Shown piece by piece: positions 34,741 through 42,709 of a stretch of 64,000 nucleotides of DNA (its first letter is position 1; each line of letters opens with the position of its first letter). This DNA is from Achromobacter dolens (GTDB lineage: Bacteria > Pseudomonadota > Gammaproteobacteria > Burkholderiales > Burkholderiaceae_B), in assembly GCF_902859745.1 (NCBI RefSeq), contig NZ_CADIJW010000007.1, positions 114,133 to 178,132 of the forward strand, in the 5' to 3' direction. Below the pieces are notes generated by a model that saw nothing but the letters and a program-made list of their open reading frames with translations, made no database searches and had not been told where the DNA came from. The translations under genes and the position numbers were made by a program.

Positions 34741-35625
34741 ATGACCGCTCAATCCGCTTCCGCGCCGGCGCCCGGCGCTCCTCTGCCCCGCCTGCGCCGC
34801 GGCGCGCTGGGCCGCCTGCTGGCCAACCCGGCCGCCGTGGCCGGCGCGCTGCTGCTGCTCCTGATCCTGCTGGCCGCGGCCACCGCGCCGTGGATCTTTC
34901 CGCACGATCCGCTCGACATGGTGGGGCCGCCCATTCTGTGGCCCGGGCAGGACCATGAATTCTGGCTCGGCACCGACACCATGGGCCGCGACGTGGCCGC
35001 CGGCCTGGCGCATGGCGCGCGAGTGTCGCTCACGGTGGGCGTCACCGCGGCGCTGCTGAGCCTGGTGATCGGCATCGCCATCGGCGCGGCGGCCGGCTAC
35101 TTCGGCGGCTGGGTCGACGTGGCGCTGATGCGCGTGACCGAGCTGCTGCAGACCATCCCCGCCTTTTTGCTGGTGGTGGTGATCGTGGCGATCGCCCGCC
35201 CCTCGGTGACGGTGATCGCGCTGTCCATCGGGGTCGCCTCCTGGCCCGTGGTGGCGCGGCTGGTGCGGGCCGAGTTCCGCACCCTGCGCGAATCCGAATT
35301 CGTGCAGGCGGCGCGCAGCCTGGGTTTCAGCCACGCCCGCATCGCCCTGCTGGAAATCCTGCCCAATGCGCTGCCGCCGGTGATCGTGACCACCTCGGTC
35401 CTGGTGGCCAACGCCATCCTGATGGAATCGGCGCTGTCGTTCATGAACATGGGCGATCCCAACGCGGTGTCGTGGGGCAGCATGATCGGCGACGCCCGCG
35501 AGATGCTGCGCACGGCCTGGTACCTGGCGGCGCTGCCGGGCGTGTCCATCATCCTGACGGTGCTGTCGCTGAACCTGCTGGGCGACGCATTGAACGACGC
35601 GTTCAATCCCCGGCTATCGCGCTGA
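34741..35625 (+). CDS. Peptide ABC transporter permease, DppC type
   Basis: A 294-residue permease with about six helices. It starts with LRRGALGRLLANPAAVAGALLLLLILLAA (an N-terminal OppC-like helix), then the loop WLGTDTMGRDVAAGLAHGARVSL typical of DppC. The EAA motif is EFVQAARSLGFSHARIALLEILPNALPPV. It is the last gene of the hyuA-hyuB-SBP-permease-permease operon. A purine-rich tract of about 46 bp follows, before the blaI promoter. Confidence 0.9.
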   Translation: MTAQSASAPAPGAPLPRLRRGALGRLLANPAAVAGALLLLLILLAAATAPWIFPHDPLDMVGPPILWPGQDHEFWLGTDTMGRDVAAGLAHGARVSLTVGVTAALLSLVIGIAIGAAAGYFGGWVDVALMRVTELLQTIPAFLLVVVIVAIARPSVTVIALSIGVASWPVVARLVRAEFRTLRESEFVQAARSLGFSHARIALLEILPNALPPVIVTTSVLVANAILMESALSFMNMGDPNAVSWGSMIGDAREMLRTAWYLAALPGVSIILTVLSLNLLGDALNDAFNPRLSR

Positions 35626-35708
35626 AGCCTTGCCGGCCCGGCGCATCGGTGGCGGGTCGGCGGCTAAAGAAGCGAAAAGAGCGAAAGGAGCCGCGAAAGA
35701 AGCGGAAG

Positions 35709-35740
35709 TAGACAAACTTTTCTAGAACATTTATTCTAGA
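35709..35740 (+). promoter_or_regulatory. blaI promoter with overlapping TCTAGA repeat operator
   Basis: TAGACA (35709-35714) and TATTCT (35732-35737) make a sigma70-type promoter with a 17-bp spacer. Two TCTAGA copies (35721-35726 and 35735-35740), 8 bp apart, form a TCTAGAACATTTATTCTAGA inverted repeat. It covers the spacer and the -10 box, where a BlaI dimer would block RNA polymerase. The assignment is by position, about 28 bp before the blaI ATG. Confidence 0.65.
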
Positions 35741-35767
35741 TCGACTTTTTGTCGACTTCCCCGCTTC

Positions 35768-36157
35768 ATGACCGTCTCCCCTTCCGCCACCGCCAAGCCC
35801 ACCAGCGCCGAACTCGACGTGTTGCAGGCGCTCTGGGAAACCGGTCCCGCCACCGTCAAGCAGGTCCACGCCGCGATGGCCGCCGGGCGCGACGGCCTGA
35901 CCTACGCCAACGTGCTGCGGCTGATGCAGATCATGCACGGCAAGGGCCTGCTGACGCGCGACGAAAGCGAACGCTCGCACGTCTACGCCGCCGCCCAGAG
36001 CCAGAAGGCGACCCAGGGCGGCCTCATCAAGGACCTGATCGGCAAGGCCTTCGCCGGCTCCGGCAAGGCGCTGGTGCTGGCCGCGCTGCGCGAAGGCCAC
36101 GTCAGCAAAAAGGAACGCGCGGAAATCGAAGCCCTGCTGCGCGACGACAAGCTGTGA
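35768..36157 (+). CDS. blaI: BlaI/MecI/CopY family repressor
   Basis: A 129-residue winged-helix repressor. SAELDVLQALWETGPATVKQVHAAM near the start, then TYANVLRLMQIMHGKGLLTRDES, form the penicillinase-repressor DNA-binding domain; the C-terminal helices dimerise. In the bla system the BlaR1 protease pathway cleaves the repressor when beta-lactams bind. Its stop overlaps the GTG of the M56-protease gene by 4 bp, and a beta-lactamase follows. Autoregulation through the TCTAGA palindrome is likely. It has no strong ribosome site. Confidence 0.88.
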   Translation: MTVSPSATAKPTSAELDVLQALWETGPATVKQVHAAMAAGRDGLTYANVLRLMQIMHGKGLLTRDESERSHVYAAAQSQKATQGGLIKDLIGKAFAGSGKALVLAALREGHVSKKERAEIEALLRDDKL

Positions 36158-37863
36158 CCGACTTCCTGCTCGCCACGGCCTGGACCCTCGGCGGCAGCCT
36201 GCCGGCGCTGGCCTGGAAAATCCTGTGCCTGCACGCCGCCACGCTGGCGCTGCTGACGCTGACGCGCCCCCACGATGCGCGGCTGCGCTACCTGCTGCTG
36301 GGCGCGGCGCTATTCGCCGGCGTGGGCATCGGCGTGGCCGACGTGGCGCTCGCCTGGCGCGGTCCGCCGGCCCCGCTGCCCGCCGCGGCCGCGCCCACGG
36401 CGGAAACGACCGCCACGGCCTGGCCGCTATGGCTGGCGCTGGCCTGGCTGGCCGGCAGCGCGCTGGCGGCGCTGCGGCTGCTGTTCGGACTCGGCTGGTT
36501 GCGCGGCGTGCTGCGCGCCAGCCAGCCCTGGCAGGATCCCGCCTGGCAGGCGCGCGTGGCGGACATGGCGCGCCGCCTGCGGCTGTCGCGCGCGGTCGGC
36601 CTGCGCGTGGCGCGCAACCTGTCCACGCCGGTCACCGCCGGCTGGCTCAAGCCGGTGATCCTGGTGCCGGCCTCGCTCGTCACCGGCATGCCGGCGGACC
36701 TGCTGGCCGCGCTGCTGGCGCATGAGCTGGCCCACGTGCGGCGCCACGATTACCTGGTGAACCTGCTGCAGCACGCGGCCGAGGTGCTGTTGTTCTTCCA
36801 TCCGTCGATCTGGTGGCTGTCGCGCCGCCTGCGGATCGAACGCGAGCGCATCGCCGACCAGATGGCCGCGGCGCTGATCGGCGGTCCCATGCCGCTGGCG
36901 CGGGCCCTCCACGCCCTGGAGCGCGCCAACGAAGCGCCGGCGCCGGTGGCGCCCGCCGCGCGCGACGGCGACCTGCTCGACCGCATCCGCCGCCTGGTCC
37001 GACCCGACACGCTCGCCGCCCGCCGCGCGGTGGCCCTGCCGGTGCTGGCCATGTCGTGCGCGTTGGCAGGGTTTGGCGCCTGGTCGGCGCTGACGACGGG
37101 GCCGGCGCAGCCGCTGTCCGCGCAGGAGGCGCAACGCCTCATGGCGCGGCTGCCCGCGGTCCAGGCGCTGATCTCGGCCAGCGGCGCCTCCCACGTACTG
37201 GTGCAGGACACCCGCTCCGGCGCCACCCTGCTCGGCCGCGCCGAGAACGAGGCCGTGCCGATCGCCTCGCTGACCAAGCTGATGACCGCCATGGTGGTGC
37301 TGGACACCGCGCCGGACCTGTCGCGCGCCATCCGCATCGATGAGCGCGACGCGCGCGCCACCGCCGCGGGCGCCGCCTCGCCGCTGCCGGTGGGCGCCAG
37401 CGTGACGCTGGACACGCTGCTCAGGCTGGCGCTGATGGCCTCGGACAACCGCGCCGCCCACGCCCTGGCCCGCACCTATCCAGGTGGCGAGGCGGCCTTC
37501 GCCCAGGCCCTGCGGCGCAAGACCGCGGCGCTGCATCTGGAACACACCACGCTGGAGGAGCCGACCGGCCTGTCGCCCGCCAATCGCGCAAGCGCCGCCG
37601 ACGTCGGCCGCATCGTCAGCGCGGCCGCCGCGTATCCGCAGATCGCGCGCGACACCACCACCCCCGCCGAGACGGTGCACGCCGCCGGCGACTCGCTGCG
37701 CTATCGCAACACCAATCCGCTGGTCGGCGCGCAAGGCTGGGACATCCGCCTGTCCAAGACCGGCGCCTCGACCGAGGCCGGACGCTGCCTGGCCATGCGA
37801 ATCCACATCGACGACCGCGACCTGACGCTGGTCCTGCTCGACGGCCACGCCGACCGCGCCTGA
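36154..37863 (+). CDS. BlaR1-like M56 metallopeptidase fused to S11-type penicillin-binding domain
   Basis: A 569-residue inner-membrane protein. Residues 1-120 hold several membrane helices. The M56 zinc motif HELAH is at 190-194, with a downstream ERIADQ. A further helix lies at 290-310. The periplasmic tail (320-569) is not the usual OXA-like sensor but a serine DD-peptidase-like domain: S372-L-T-K375, S430-D-N432 and K535-T-G537, as in PBP7/DacA-type enzymes. It should sense beta-lactams by acylation of Ser372 and relay this to BlaI. The GTG start at 36154 is set by the ATGA-like GTGA overlap with blaI. Confidence 0.85.
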   Translation: MTDFLLATAWTLGGSLPALAWKILCLHAATLALLTLTRPHDARLRYLLLGAALFAGVGIGVADVALAWRGPPAPLPAAAAPTAETTATAWPLWLALAWLAGSALAALRLLFGLGWLRGVLRASQPWQDPAWQARVADMARRLRLSRAVGLRVARNLSTPVTAGWLKPVILVPASLVTGMPADLLAALLAHELAHVRRHDYLVNLLQHAAEVLLFFHPSIWWLSRRLRIERERIADQMAAALIGGPMPLARALHALERANEAPAPVAPAARDGDLLDRIRRLVRPDTLAARRAVALPVLAMSCALAGFGAWSALTTGPAQPLSAQEAQRLMARLPAVQALISASGASHVLVQDTRSGATLLGRAENEAVPIASLTKLMTAMVVLDTAPDLSRAIRIDERDARATAAGAASPLPVGASVTLDTLLRLALMASDNRAAHALARTYPGGEAAFAQALRRKTAALHLEHTTLEEPTGLSPANRASAADVGRIVSAAAAYPQIARDTTTPAETVHAAGDSLRYRNTNPLVGAQGWDIRLSKTGASTEAGRCLAMRIHIDDRDLTLVLLDGHADRA

Positions 37864-37901
37864 ACGCACCTTCCGTTTTTCCCCACCACGCTTCATCGAT
37901 C

Positions 37902-38729
37902 ATGCCCCTCCGACTCCCTCTGCGCGCCCTGGGCGCGGCCCTGTCCCTGTTCGCGCTGGCCGGCGCCCCCGCCCGCGCGGCGGTTTTGTGCACCGTTGTG
38001 GCCGACGCCGCCGACGGCCGCATCGTGTTCCAGCAAGGCACGCAGGCGGCCTGCGCCGAGCGCTACACGCCCGCTTCGACCTTCAAGCTGCCGATCGCGC
38101 TGATGGGCGCGGACGCGGGCATCCTGCAAGGCCCGCACGCGCCGGTCTGGAACTACCAGCCGGGCTACCCCGACTGGGGCGGCGACGCCTGGCGCCAGCC
38201 GACGGACCCGGCGCGCTGGATCAAGTATTCGGTGGTCTGGTATTCACAACTGACCGCCCGGGCGCTGGGGCAGGAGCGCTTCCAGCGCTACGCCTCGGCC
38301 TTCCAGTACGGCAACGAGGACGTCTCGGGCGAGCCCGGCAAGCACAACGGCCTGGACGGCGCGTGGATCAACTCGTCGCTGCGCATTTCGCCGCTGGAGC
38401 AACTGGCGTTCCTGCGCAAGCTGGTCAACCGCCAATTGCCGCTCAAGCCCGCGGCCTACGATCTGGCCGAGACGCTGTTCGACGCCGGCGAGGCCGGCGG
38501 CTGGCGCCTGTATGGCAAGACCGGCACCGGCTCGCCGGGCAGCAACGGCGTCTACACGCCGGACAACGCCTACGGCTGGTTCGTCGGCTGGGCGCGCAAG
38601 GACGGCCGCCAACTGGTGTTCGCGCGCCTGCTGCAGGACGAGAAAGCCACCCGGTCCAATGCCGGCCTCCGCGCCCGCGACGAGCTGTTGCGCGAGTGGC
38701 CGGCCATGGCCGACGCGCCCCGCCAGTAG
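37902..38729 (+). CDS. blaOXA: Class D beta-lactamase, OXA-114-like
   Basis: A 275-residue periplasmic serine beta-lactamase. A signal peptide ends at PARAAVL. Active-site motifs are S59-T-F-K62 (the lysine is carbamylated in the family), S110-V-V, Y136-G-N138, W155 and K206-T-G. The sequence is recognisably like the intrinsic OXA-114 group of Achromobacter. It lies 38 bp downstream of the BlaR1-like gene, suggesting induction through BlaI; this linkage is inferred from order. The next gene, an acyltransferase, starts 13 bp after the stop. It hydrolyses penicillins; the wider spectrum cannot be judged. Confidence 0.92.
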   Translation: MPLRLPLRALGAALSLFALAGAPARAAVLCTVVADAADGRIVFQQGTQAACAERYTPASTFKLPIALMGADAGILQGPHAPVWNYQPGYPDWGGDAWRQPTDPARWIKYSVVWYSQLTARALGQERFQRYASAFQYGNEDVSGEPGKHNGLDGAWINSSLRISPLEQLAFLRKLVNRQLPLKPAAYDLAETLFDAGEAGGWRLYGKTGTGSPGSNGVYTPDNAYGWFVGWARKDGRQLVFARLLQDEKATRSNAGLRARDELLREWPAMADAPRQ

Positions 38730-38742
38730 GGCGGCGCCGAGC

Positions 38743-39849
38743 ATGAACGCGGCCCCCCGCGATGACGCCATCGACATGCTGCGCGGCCTGTCGATCCTGC
38801 TGGTGCTGCTGCATCATTTCAACATCGCCTATCCGCTGCGCGACACGGCGCTGGCCGGCGTTATCGGCTGGCCGCTGCTGCACGCCATCGCGCGCAATGG
38901 CAACTACGGGGTGACGATCTTCTTTGTCATCTCGGGGTTCCTGATCACCCGCAATGCGCTCGAGCGCTGGGGCAGCTTGAACGCCATCCGGCCTGCCCCG
39001 TTCTGGCGCTTGCGACTGGCGCGGATCGTGCCCACGCTGGCGCTGACGCTGCTGGCCGTCGATGCGCTGGCGCTGGCCGGCCTGCCACTATTCGGCAACC
39101 GCGCAGGCAGCGCGGTGTCGCTCTGGACCGCCAACGCCGCCGCCCTCGGCGCCTGGATGAACGTGCTGGTCATCCGCGAAGGATGGATCAACTACGCGCT
39201 GGGCGTGATGTGGTCGCTGTCGGTGGAGATGGCCTTCTACCTGCTGTTTCCGCTGGCCTGCGCGTGGCTGCGGCCTGGCGCGGGGTTGCGGACGCTGGCC
39301 GCGCTGCTGATCGTGGCAGGCCCGCTCTATCGCCTCGCCAACCAGGGCGAGAGCGAGGCGTACCTCTACGGCTATCTGGCCTGCTTCGACGCCATCGCCA
39401 TCGGCTGCTGCGCCGCGGTGCTGTGGCAACGGCAGGCGATGCCGGCGTTGCGGCAGCCCTGGGTTCGTCCGCTTGCCGGCTTCGCCATGGCCGCGCTCTA
39501 CCTCGCGTGGCCGATCAGCCAGAGCAACGTCCTGGGCGCCAGCGCAATGGCGCTGGGCTCAGCCGTGCTGCTGCTCGGCCGACCCATGACGCCCCCGCCT
39601 TCGCCCGGCCTGGCGCGACGCCTGCTGGCGCGCTGCGGCCGCGACTGCTACGAGATCTACCTGCTGCATCTGCTCGTGCTGGGCCTGCTGCGCACCTGGC
39701 TGCCGCCCGCGCAATATCCGGGGGATGCCAGGCTCGGCCTGCTGCTGGCGTGTGTCATCGGCTCGTGCCTGCTGGGCGCGCTGGTGTCGCTCGGCTATTC
39801 CACACCTCTGAATCGCGGGCTGCGACGGTGGTTCGGCGCGGCGCGCTAA
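38743..39849 (+). CDS. Membrane acyltransferase 3 family protein (OafA/NodX-like)
   Basis: A 368-residue multi-helix protein. It begins MLRGLSILLVLLHHFNIAYP, the acyltransferase 3 signature with catalytic His, and continues GVTIFFVISGFLITRNALERW and MWSLSVEMAFYLLFP. Members O-acetylate lipopolysaccharide, peptidoglycan or other glycans at the inner membrane. It starts 13 bp after the OXA gene and is likely in the same transcript. A cell-wall modifying role beside a beta-lactam sensor would be sensible but is unproven. Confidence 0.85.
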   Translation: MNAAPRDDAIDMLRGLSILLVLLHHFNIAYPLRDTALAGVIGWPLLHAIARNGNYGVTIFFVISGFLITRNALERWGSLNAIRPAPFWRLRLARIVPTLALTLLAVDALALAGLPLFGNRAGSAVSLWTANAAALGAWMNVLVIREGWINYALGVMWSLSVEMAFYLLFPLACAWLRPGAGLRTLAALLIVAGPLYRLANQGESEAYLYGYLACFDAIAIGCCAAVLWQRQAMPALRQPWVRPLAGFAMAALYLAWPISQSNVLGASAMALGSAVLLLGRPMTPPPSPGLARRLLARCGRDCYEIYLLHLLVLGLLRTWLPPAQYPGDARLGLLLACVIGSCLLGALVSLGYSTPLNRGLRRWFGAAR

Positions 39850-39894
39850 GCGCGCCGGATACCGGCCGCATCGCGCCGGAAAAAAATCCACAAT

Positions 39895-39922
39895 GATTCA
39901 ATAATCGTTGTATTATCGAATC
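39895..39922. promoter_or_regulatory. ArsR operator abutting the arsR start codon
   Basis: GATTCAATAAT (39895-39905) and ATTATCGAATC (39912-39922) pair at 10 of 11 positions around CGTTGT. The right arm touches the ATG at 39923. Bound ArsR would sit on the promoter and translation start. No ribosome site is visible between it and the ATG. Confidence 0.75.
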
Positions 39923-40249
39923 ATGAATGAAGAACACGTCATCTCCGCCCTCGGCGCCCTCGCCCACGCCCAACGCCTGCGCACCTTCCGCGCGCTGGTC
40001 GTGGCCGGCCTGCCAGGCCTTACCCCCAGCGTGCTCGCGGAGCAATTGGGCATCGCCCGCAATGCGCTCTCGTTCCACCTGAAGGAGCTGGCGCACGCCG
40101 GCCTGGTCACGGTCGAACAGCAGGGCCGCAACCTGATCTACCGCGCCGACTACTCGCGCATGAACGGCCTGCTGGGCTATCTCACCGAACACTGCTGCCA
40201 GGGCGCCCCCTGCGACATCACCGATCCCGGCGCCTGCACCAACTGCTAA
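39923..40249 (+). CDS. arsR: ArsR family arsenite-responsive repressor
   Basis: A 108-residue winged helix. The DNA-binding region LTPSVLAEQLGIARNALSFHLKELAHAGLV is standard. The metal site is not the usual CVC in the recognition helix; instead five cysteines sit at the C-terminus (Cys91, 92, 97, 105, 108 in HCCQGAPC...CTNC). This resembles the Acidithiobacillus-type ArsR with a C-terminal arsenite site. It opens the ars operon and probably represses it through the palindrome directly upstream. Confidence 0.92.
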   Translation: MNEEHVISALGALAHAQRLRTFRALVVAGLPGLTPSVLAEQLGIARNALSFHLKELAHAGLVTVEQQGRNLIYRADYSRMNGLLGYLTEHCCQGAPCDITDPGACTNC

Positions 40250-40264
40250 CCAGGAGTTATCCCC

Positions 40265-40765
40265 ATGTCATCCGTTCCGTTCAACGTGCTGTTTCTCTGC
40301 ACCGGCAATTCCGCCCGCTCGATCCTGGCCGAAGGGCTGCTGCGGGGCCTGGGCGGGGAGCGCTTTCGCGCCTACTCCGCGGGCAGCGCGCCCAAGGGCG
40401 AGGTCCATCCGCTCGCGCTCGCCACGCTCCAGGCCTATTCGCTGCCGGCCGAGGGCTACCGCAGCAAGCCCTGGGATGAATTCGCGGGCCCCGGCGCGCC
40501 GACGATGGACTTCATCATCACCGTCTGCGACAACGCCGCGGGCGAAGCCTGCCCGGTCTGGCCGGGCAGGCCGGCCACGGCGCACTGGGGCGTTCCCGAC
40601 CCCGCGGCCGAGACCGGCGACGAGGCGCGCCGCCTGAAGGCCTTCCACGACGCCGCGCGCACGCTCAAGCGCCGCATCGAACTGTTCCTGTCCCTGCCGC
40701 TGGACAAGCTCGACGCCCTGTCGCTGCAGGCCGAGCTGCGCGGCATCGGCGCCTCGCGGGAGTAA
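40265..40765 (+). CDS. arsC: Arsenate reductase, low-molecular-weight phosphatase type
   Basis: A 166-residue protein of the LMW-PTP fold. The P-loop [14 protein letters not shown] holds the catalytic Cys and oxyanion pocket. [17 protein letters not shown] has the two resolving cysteines, followed by HWGVPDPA with the general acid Asp. It reduces arsenate to arsenite using thioredoxin-type electrons. It follows arsR by 15 bp and precedes the arsenite pump by 4 bp. Confidence 0.92.
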   Translation: MSSVPFNVLFLCTGNSARSILAEGLLRGLGGERFRAYSAGSAPKGEVHPLALATLQAYSLPAEGYRSKPWDEFAGPGAPTMDFIITVCDNAAGEACPVWPGRPATAHWGVPDPAAETGDEARRLKAFHDAARTLKRRIELFLSLPLDKLDALSLQAELRGIGASRE

Positions 40766-40769
40766 AGCC

Positions 40770-41849
40770 ATGTCGCTTTCCAGACAGCAGGCGGCCGTCC
40801 GGCGGCCGCCCGCGGGGCTGAGTGTTTTCGAGCGCTATCTCACGCTCTGGGTCGTGCTCTGCATCGTGCTGGGCATCGCGCTCGGGCAACTCATGCCGTC
40901 CCTGTTCCAGGCCATCGGCCGGCTCGAGGTCGCCCAGGTCAATCTGCCGGTGGGATTGCTGATCTGGGTGATGATCATCCCGATGCTGCTCAAGGTCGAC
41001 TTCGGCGCGATGCGCCAGGTTGGCCGCCACTGGCGCGGCATCGGCGTGACGCTGTTCATCAACTGGGCGGTCAAGCCGTTCTCGATGGCGTTGCTGGGCT
41101 GGGTCTTCATCCGCCAGGTGTTCGCGCCCTGGCTGCCGGCCGACCAGCTCGACAGCTACATCGCCGGCCTGATCCTGCTGGCCGCGGCCCCCTGCACCGC
41201 CATGGTGTTCGTCTGGAGCCGGCTGACCGGCGGCGACGCGACGTTCACGCTGTCGCAGGTGGCGCTCAACGACGCCATCATGGTGTTCGCCTTCGCGCCC
41301 GTGGTCGGCCTGCTGCTGGGCCTGTCGGCCATCACCGTGCCGTGGGACACGCTGCTGGTGTCGGTGGGCTTGTACATCGTCATTCCGGTCATCCTCGCGC
41401 AGTTGTGGCGCCGCGCGCTGCAACGGCGCGGCCAGGCGGCCTTCGACGCGGCCCTGGCCCGGATCGCGCCGTTCTCCATGGCGGCGCTGCTGCTGACGCT
41501 GGTGCTGCTGTTCGCCTTCCAGGGCCGCGCGATCCTGGCCCAGCCGCTGGTGATCGCCATGCTGGCGGTGCCGATCCTGATCCAGGTGCTGTTCAATTCG
41601 GGCCTGGCGTACTGGCTGAACCGCCGCGTCGGCGAACGCCACGAGATCGCCGGCCCGTCGGCCCTGATCGGCGCGTCCAACTTCTTCGAGCTTGCCGTGG
41701 CGGCCGCGATCAGCCTGTTCGGCTTCCAGTCCGGCGCGGCGCTGGCCACGGTGGTGGGCGTGCTGATCGAAGTGCCGGTAATGCTGCTGGTGGTGCGCGT
41801 GGTCAACCAGAGCAAGGGCTGGTACGACGCCGGCCCCCGACGGCGCTGA
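40770..41849 (+). CDS. acr3: ACR3 family arsenite efflux permease
   Basis: A 359-residue inner-membrane protein with about ten helices. [20 protein letters not shown] starts the family fold, and [20 protein letters not shown] holds the essential cysteine used in arsenite transport. [18 protein letters not shown] matches the last conserved block. It exports arsenite produced by ArsC. It starts 4 bp after arsC and so is co-translated with it. Confidence 0.93.
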   Translation: MSLSRQQAAVRRPPAGLSVFERYLTLWVVLCIVLGIALGQLMPSLFQAIGRLEVAQVNLPVGLLIWVMIIPMLLKVDFGAMRQVGRHWRGIGVTLFINWAVKPFSMALLGWVFIRQVFAPWLPADQLDSYIAGLILLAAAPCTAMVFVWSRLTGGDATFTLSQVALNDAIMVFAFAPVVGLLLGLSAITVPWDTLLVSVGLYIVIPVILAQLWRRALQRRGQAAFDAALARIAPFSMAALLLTLVLLFAFQGRAILAQPLVIAMLAVPILIQVLFNSGLAYWLNRRVGERHEIAGPSALIGASNFFELAVAAAISLFGFQSGAALATVVGVLIEVPVMLLVVRVVNQSKGWYDAGPRRR

Positions 41850-41917
41850 GCCATGGCTGGCGTTGCCCACACCGCGGCGCCCACACTGAGATTCCACCAC
41901 GCATCACGAGGCATTGC

Positions 41918-42646
41918 ATGCATTCCAAGCCGGACTCCGATCTTCCCAACCTCGACGCCGCGCGGTTCGAGGCGCCGGACCGGGCGCGCCTGTTGACGCC
42001 CGAACGCGCCGCCCATGCGCCGCGATTCCTGCTGCTGTACGGCTCTTTGCGCGAGCGCTCCTACAGCCGCCTGGTGGCCGAGGAAGCCGCGCGGCTGCTG
42101 CGCGCGCTGGGCGGCGAGACCCGCCTGTTCGCCCCCTCCGGGCTGCCGCTGGTCGATGACGCTGGCAGCGAAGACCACCCCAAGGTGCGGGAACTGCACG
42201 GGCTGGTCCAGTGGGCCGAGGGCATGGTCTGGTGCTCGCCCGAGCGCCACGGCGCCATGACCGGCCTGATGAAGACGCAGATCGACTGGATTCCGCTGTC
42301 GGTCGGCGCCGTGCGGCCGACCCAGGGCAAGACGCTCGCCGTCATGCAGGTATCCGGCGGCTCGCAGTCCTTCAACGCGGTGAACCAGATGCGCATCCTG
42401 GGCCGCTGGATGCGCATGCTGACCATCCCCAACCAATCGTCGGTGGCCAAGGCCTACCAGGAGTTCGACGAGGCTGGCCGCATGAAGCCTTCTCCGTACT
42501 ATGACCGCATCGTCGACGTGGTCGAAGAACTGATGAAGTTCACGCTGCTCACCCGCGACGCCTCGCCGTACCTGACGGACCGCTATAGCGAGCGCAAGGA
42601 AAGCGCGCAGGCGCTGTCGGCGCGAATGAGGCAATCGTCGATCTGA
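41918..42646 (+). CDS. arsH: ArsH NADPH-dependent FMN reductase
   Basis: A 242-residue flavodoxin-like protein. [21 protein letters not shown] is the FMN phosphate loop, and [24 protein letters not shown] and [23 protein letters not shown] are ArsH signatures. ArsH oxidises trivalent methylarsenicals and also acts as a quinone or azo reductase. ATG 41918 follows the acr3 stop by 68 bp and completes an arsR-arsC-acr3-arsH operon. Confidence 0.93.
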   Translation: MHSKPDSDLPNLDAARFEAPDRARLLTPERAAHAPRFLLLYGSLRERSYSRLVAEEAARLLRALGGETRLFAPSGLPLVDDAGSEDHPKVRELHGLVQWAEGMVWCSPERHGAMTGLMKTQIDWIPLSVGAVRPTQGKTLAVMQVSGGSQSFNAVNQMRILGRWMRMLTIPNQSSVAKAYQEFDEAGRMKPSPYYDRIVDVVEELMKFTLLTRDASPYLTDRYSERKESAQALSARMRQSSI

Positions 42647-42709
42647 CAGGCCGCCCGCGCGGCCGCCCAGCGCTCGCGCAGGGCGTCAATAACCCGCGCG
42701 GCATGCCGC

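Noticed and set aside
35741-35757. TCGAC-TTTTT-GTCGA hairpin as a terminator of the permease operon
   Set aside because: The five-bp stem is short, the T-run is in its loop, and it lies downstream of the blaI promoter.
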